From NCBI RefSeq assembly GCF_002811475.1, contig NZ_NPDL01000002.1, positions 1 to 64,000 of the forward strand: a DNA stretch of 64,000 bases. The letters run 5' to 3'. The DNA comes from Leptospira hartskeerlii. Its GTDB lineage: Bacteria > Spirochaetota > Leptospiria > Leptospirales > Leptospiraceae. The translations under genes were made by a program, and so were the position numbers. This document shows, one piece after another, positions 60,526 through 64,000 of this stretch. Numbering within the stretch: position 1 is the first letter of the stretch; the number at the start of each line of letters is the position of its first letter. The notes under the pieces are model-generated. The model searched no databases, was not told where the DNA came from, and was given only the letters and a program-made list of their open reading frames with translations.

Positions 60526-60997
60526 AGAGAAGACAAGCTTTGTCTATGTAACTTATATCCGCTCGACACCTGAAAAGGTGTTCGAGGCAATCATGAAGCC
60601 GGAGATCACTCGACTCTATTGGGGTCATGAGAATATTTCCGATTGGAAGCCCGAGTCAACCTGGGAGCATGTGCGCGCTAATGATCGCACAGTTAATATT
60701 GTAGGTAAAGTAGTCGAAGTCGTTCCGCCAACTCGTCTAGTAATCACATGGACGAGTCCTTCACAAGCAGCTGATCCGGAAAGTTATAGTCGAGTGACAT
60801 TTAACGTAGAAGCTTACGATGATATGGTACGACTAACAGTCACTCACGATGAACTTGAAGCAGGTAGTGGAATGGCCAAAGGAATCCAACAAGGATGGCC
60901 GATCGTTCTTTCCAGTCTGAAATCTTTATTGGAAACAGGGCAGGGCATCGATGTTTTTGCAAAGCCGAAGTCTGCATCCAGCGGAACTCTCACATGA
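60518..60997 (+). CDS. SRPBCC/AHSA1-domain protein 2
   Basis: A 159-residue START-like protein (V-T-Y-I-R-S-T-P-E-K-V-F-E-A-I; T-R-L-Y-W-G-H). AAGGAG (60505-60510) gives the ribosome binding site before the ATG at 60518, inside the end of arsR2. The fold suggests binding of a small hydrophobic ligand. The GFA gene overlaps its stop (ATGA). Confidence 0.8.
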   Translation: MSKEKTSFVYVTYIRSTPEKVFEAIMKPEITRLYWGHENISDWKPESTWEHVRANDRTVNIVGKVVEVVPPTRLVITWTSPSQAADPESYSRVTFNVEAYDDMVRLTVTHDELEAGSGMAKGIQQGWPIVLSSLKSLLETGQGIDVFAKPKSASSGTLT

Positions 60998-61410
60998 CCA
61001 AACCTTACACCGGCGGATGTGCGTGCGGTGCAGTCCGCTATACGACTAAACATGAACCAATCTTTCAAAACCATTGTCAGTGTCGCGATTGCCAACGGAG
61101 GAGTGGCACTGGACATGGATCTTATCTAACTTTCCCTGCGAGAGCTGAAATGACAATCACTGGTGAGGCGACTCACTGGGAAATAGCGGGTGACAGTGGC
61201 AATATGAAGATCCACTCTTTCTGCCCTGTTTGTGGAACGCCGGTTTACTTGCGTTTTGCTGCAATGCCGGACTTGATTGCAGTTCATGCGGGAAGTCTAG
61301 ACGAACCTGAGAGATTTGCACCTCATGTGCTTACTTACAAAGTTCGCGGGTTACCTTGGGATGCGATTGATCCTGAATTGAAAGTATTCGAGAAGATGCC
61401 GACAGGTTAA
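60994..61410 (+). CDS. GFA/CENP-V-like zinc protein
   Basis: A 138-residue protein of the glutathione-dependent formaldehyde-activating fold. Visible ligands: G-C-A-C-G, C-Q-C-R-D-C-Q-R and C-P-V-C-G, which would hold two zinc ions. The formaldehyde-activating role of the founder protein has been questioned, so only the fold is claimed. The ATG at 60994 overlaps the SRPBCC2 stop; a longer open frame upstream overlaps SRPBCC2. Its TAA is inside a palindrome. Confidence 0.83.
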   Translation: MTKPYTGGCACGAVRYTTKHEPIFQNHCQCRDCQRRSGTGHGSYLTFPARAEMTITGEATHWEIAGDSGNMKIHSFCPVCGTPVYLRFAAMPDLIAVHAGSLDEPERFAPHVLTYKVRGLPWDAIDPELKVFEKMPTG

Positions 61411-61453
61411 CCGGACGCGCATGTCCGCCCGCCCGGTTAACAACGCATGGGCG
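61406..61453 (+). repeat. Palindrome and shared motif after GFA
   Basis: GTTAACCGG (61406-61414) and CCGGTTAAC (61433-61441) form a perfect 9-bp inverted repeat containing the GFA stop codon, with GGAC/GTCC inside. It continues into CAACGCATGGGCG (61441-61453), nearly identical to 59122-59134. No T-tract. Confidence 0.6.
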
Positions 61454-61462
61454 GCGTAGCAC

Positions 61463-62242
61463 TTATTTGCTTATATGATCCAAATAATCCAAAGCATAAT
61501 TCTCAGCTTCGGATAAGTTTTTAATTTCAGAATTATATAACACCGATCTCAATTCCTGGTACAATTTAACTGAATTTAATATGCAACTTTTAATGGATAG
61601 GAAATCATAACTTGGAATTGTGGATTTTAGTTTTTCAAGATCGATCGGATCAATAATAAACTCTAATTTTCTAACTCCTCTGGGCAGGGAATTATTTTTG
61701 AGATGAAGTAAAGGACCTAAAACTGTATTTCTAATGAACGATAAAAAATCAATCGTCTCAAAATACTCTCCTCTTCCCAACTTTGCTCCGGCGTAATGTA
61801 CCCAAACCCAAAATCTATCTTCTATCCATTGGAAATCCGGATTCGGCCATTCTGCTTTTGACGATTCGAGAATTAATTGGATCTCTTTATTGTTGTGATA
61901 AGTAAATACAGGGTTTTCGATCCGGCTCTTTAATTCGGAAAGCTGGATAAATTTAAAATCAACATGGAGAAATGGATCCTCATACAAACAAATTAAAAGC
62001 CTTCTCTCTCCAACATGTTCACCGGTAAATGCTGATAGCAAAGTTCCGAAGTTCTTTGCGAAATCGATCATTTCTTTTTTCTGATACTGAATTCCATCTT
62101 TCAATATTATAACAAAATCAATATCGGAGTATTCATCAAGTTGCTTTGAAATGAATGAGCCTGCTATCGCAATCCCTTCAATTGTCTCGGTATTCGAAGC
62201 AAACTCATTCACTTGATTGATAAAACGATCTATCTTTTCCAT
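61463..62242 (-). CDS. Nucleotidyltransferase-domain protein
   Basis: A 259-residue protein with the polymerase-beta-type nucleotidyltransferase signature G-S-F-I-S then D-I-D near residues 28-42, and a helical C-terminal domain. The layout is like aminoglycoside 6-adenylyltransferase-type enzymes, but a resistance role is not shown; a metabolic or toxin-antitoxin role is equally possible. It lies between the GFA operon and the AraC gene. Confidence 0.65.
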   Translation of the reverse strand: MEKIDRFINQVNEFASNTETIEGIAIAGSFISKQLDEYSDIDFVIILKDGIQYQKKEMIDFAKNFGTLLSAFTGEHVGERRLLICLYEDPFLHVDFKFIQLSELKSRIENPVFTYHNNKEIQLILESSKAEWPNPDFQWIEDRFWVWVHYAGAKLGRGEYFETIDFLSFIRNTVLGPLLHLKNNSLPRGVRKLEFIIDPIDLEKLKSTIPSYDFLSIKSCILNSVKLYQELRSVLYNSEIKNLSEAENYALDYLDHISK

Positions 62243-62300
62243 ATTATTTATATGCTAACCACTATAATACTTTTATCCGTCTTGTTCTTACAAGACTAGA

Positions 62301-63185
62301 CTATAACATAGTTCCTGATTTTACGACGTCTTGCATAGGAGGGTTTCCGAATAATCGTTTGTATTCCCTATTGAATTGAGAAGGGCTTTCGTAACCTACT
62401 CGTATAGCAGCATTATGCGCTTTTGCTCCTTCGTGCATCATGAGCATCTTTGCCTTGTGAAGTCTTACGTTCTTTATATACTGGAGAGGTGCCATTTTAG
62501 TGATAATTTTAAAATTTGTATGAAAAGCGGAGACGCTCATTCCTGCTTCTATAGCTAGAATGTTTATATCTAATTTTTCTCCATATGATTTGTGAATTTT
62601 ATCTAGAATTCTAGATATTTGGAAAAAATGTTGATTACGATTTGCAAGCGAGCGTAACGCAAATCCGTTTTCTCCTTGGATAACTCTGTAAATAATTTCC
62701 TTAACGATCATCGGGCCCAACATGTGGCTGTCCGAAGGTGAATTTAATGCTGTTAATAAACGAATACTCGCATCTAATATTTGAGAGTCCATGGCAGACG
62801 AATAAATTCCATGCGGAATAGATTCAGTATTTTCTTTTACTTTGTCCATTGATTGCATGATCTCTCCAACTGAAATTGCATCCACTCGGATCCTAAAACC
62901 CAACATGGGTTTTTCCTTGCTGGCTGTGGTTTCGCATTCCATCGGGATCGGCACGGATAGAACAAGATAATGCATCGGATCATAAAGAAAAACTTCTTCA
63001 CCTAAAAAGGCTTTTTTCTGCCCTTGAGCCAGAATGATAATTCCAGAGTCGTAACACTGGGGTAGTCTAGGAGTTGAATTGTTTGTACGAAATAGATCAA
63101 CTTTATCGATCACATTTTCGTGGAGTCCCTCTTCAGGAATCAGTTTCTCTAATAGTTCTAGCATACTTTTTGATTTCACATTCAT
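62301..63185 (-). CDS. AraC-family transcriptional regulator
   Basis: A 294-residue protein. The N-terminal 190 residues match the AraC N-terminal domain of the PF06719 type (I-I-L-A-Q-G-Q-K-K-A and Y-L-V-L-S-V-P-I-P). The C-terminal 100 residues have two helix-turn-helix motifs (A-G-M-S-V-S-A-F-H and V-G-Y-E-S-P-S-Q-F-N-R-E-Y-K-R). The divergent 63292 hydrolase gene is its likely target. Confidence 0.85.
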   Translation of the reverse strand: MNVKSKSMLELLEKLIPEEGLHENVIDKVDLFRTNNSTPRLPQCYDSGIIILAQGQKKAFLGEEVFLYDPMHYLVLSVPIPMECETTASKEKPMLGFRIRVDAISVGEIMQSMDKVKENTESIPHGIYSSAMDSQILDASIRLLTALNSPSDSHMLGPMIVKEIIYRVIQGENGFALRSLANRNQHFFQISRILDKIHKSYGEKLDINILAIEAGMSVSAFHTNFKIITKMAPLQYIKNVRLHKAKMLMMHEGAKAHNAAIRVGYESPSQFNREYKRLFGNPPMQDVVKSGTML

Positions 63186-63291
63186 TTCTCTCTATCCTCA
63201 AAGAAATTAAATAACAATATGTAGGATTAGGCAATTGCAAATAGGATCAGGCATTGACGGCTAGATTAAAAAACATTATATCTTAAACGGT

Positions 63292-64000
63292 ATGAATGAA
63301 CTATCAATCAACAAATCGACGAATCGCAATTCTCGATTCTATCAAATCTTTAGACAGATAACGCAGCTTATAGGAGGGTTGTTTTTGATTATAACAACCA
63401 TTGGATGTTCCCAAGAATGGGACAAAAAATTTCCGAAGAGCGAGAAAATTACTTATAAGAAAGTATCTTTTCAAAATAGGTATGGGATCACACTCGTAGG
63501 AGATTTGTATCTTCCGAAAAATTACAACAATCAAGTTTTGCCGGCGCTTGCCATAAGCGGTCCATTTGGGGCAGTCAAAGAGCAATCCTCCGGTTTATAT
63601 GCGCAGACTATGGCAGAACGCGGATTTGCAGCTCTTGCTTTTGACCCGTCTTATACCGGTGAAAGCGGAGGTGAACCTCGCAATACCGCATCACCTGATA
63701 TTAACACGGAAGATTTTAGTGCGGCGATCGATTTTTTAGGCCTGCAAACCTTTGTTGATAGGAATAAAATTGGGATTATCGGCATCTGCGGATTCGGCGG
63801 TATGGCGTTAAACGCTGTCGCAATCGATAAACGTGTTAAGGCCGTTGCAGTTACCAGTATGTACGATATGTCTCGAGTTATGTCGAAGGGATATTACGAT
63901 AGTTTAACCGCCGAGCAACGTGCACAAATGTTGGTGAAAATGAGCGAGCAACGTTGGGAAGATGCAAAAAATGGAAAACCTGCGCCTGGACCTAGGAACT
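63292..64000 (+). CDS. Alpha/beta-hydrolase lipoprotein, partial at window end
   Basis: The frame opens at ATG 63292 and is still open at the last base (236 codons visible), so the gene continues beyond the window. A signal peptide with lipobox T-I-G-C (Cys near residue 39) gives a lipoprotein. A strand-turn segment S-G-P-F-G-A is followed by G-I-C-G-F-G-G, where a Cys replaces the usual Ser of the nucleophile elbow as in dienelactone-hydrolase-like families. It diverges from the AraC regulator and is probably controlled by it. Confidence 0.7.
   Translation, partial: MNELSINKSTNRNSRFYQIFRQITQLIGGLFLIITTIGCSQEWDKKFPKSEKITYKKVSFQNRYGITLVGDLYLPKNYNNQVLPALAISGPFGAVKEQSSGLYAQTMAERGFAALAFDPSYTGESGGEPRNTASPDINTEDFSAAIDFLGLQTFVDRNKIGIIGICGFGGMALNAVAIDKRVKAVAVTSMYDMSRVMSKGYYDSLTAEQRAQMLVKMSEQRWEDAKNGKPAPGPRN

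Noticed and set aside
59101..61463. Confident integron attC sites
   Set aside because: Palindromes are present but their end boxes do not fit RYYYAAC/GTTRRRY and no integrase gene is seen; kept only as a lead.
63304..63585. Minus-strand open frame near the window end
   Set aside because: It is antisense to the hydrolase lipoprotein gene, which has a clear lipobox and catalytic motif.

Overview
The window reads as a chromosomal segment of a spirochaete, most likely Leptospira. The evidence is moderate: moderately A+T-rich DNA, many short-signal lipoproteins with loose lipoboxes, a mitochondrial-type EF-G next to no ribosomal-protein genes, cyclic-nucleotide/TPR regulators, and many proteins with no recognisable family of the sort conserved in leptospires. 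The species cannot be fixed from the window. Most of it is ordinary, densely packed housekeeping DNA; the less ordinary parts are the copper/bufferin genes (left), a two-gene A+T-rich islet at 43.1-46.2 kb and an accessory stretch from about 58.2 kb to the end.

Left part (1-18.7 kb): a copper-sensing CueR regulator with its operator, an MFS transporter and a Cu(I) P-type ATPase; a short-chain dehydrogenase; a minus-strand run cstA - NUDIX - OmpA/FlgD-like - NRDE - PilZ; a DnaJ-domain protein; then a bufferin-type copper peptide system (MNIO/DUF692 enzyme, DUF2063 partner and a six-cysteine DUF2282-like precursor encoded on the opposite strand, with a YHS lipoprotein diverging from it); YceI; a GT-C-like membrane protein facing a polyprenyl-phosphate glycosyltransferase and two coiled hypothetical proteins.

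Centre (18.7-43 kb): rpsT, tRNA-Val(TAC), the amino-sugar set glmM-glmS-glmU-like, an acyl-CoA carboxylase beta subunit, amtB-glnK with a sigma-54-like promoter, prmC, tRNA-Arg(CCT), two cyclic-nucleotide-binding proteins, an amidohydrolase, a LysM/degenerate LytM protein, a mitochondrial-type EF-G, a TrkH-type K+ transporter, a UbiA-family prenyltransferase, thioredoxin-fold proteins, a PhaR-type regulator and a HEAT-repeat protein.

Right part (43-64 kb): a two-gene lipoprotein islet (WG repeats; SH3) bracketed by two identical 40-bp terminator sequences and lying beside tRNA-Val(GAC); tandem PF10118-type membrane metal-hydrolase paralogues, YciI, a fatty-acid desaturase; a short UvrD-like helicase whose start codon sits in a long hairpin; an SPFH lipoprotein; DedA; a secreted serine-hydrolase-like protein; an adenylate cyclase; then two ArsR-SRPBCC operons, each with a clear promoter/operator, mixed with DUF2200, VOC, GFA and nucleotidyltransferase genes. 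The window ends inside an alpha/beta-hydrolase lipoprotein gene that diverges from an AraC-type regulator.

Working together: CueR, CopA and the bufferin genes make a plausible copper-handling group; glmM/S/U-like supply UDP-GlcNAc precursors; amtB-glnK handles ammonium; adenylate cyclase and the two CNB proteins are possible parts of one cAMP circuit, although they are far apart. All database-type assignments are from motif recognition only.
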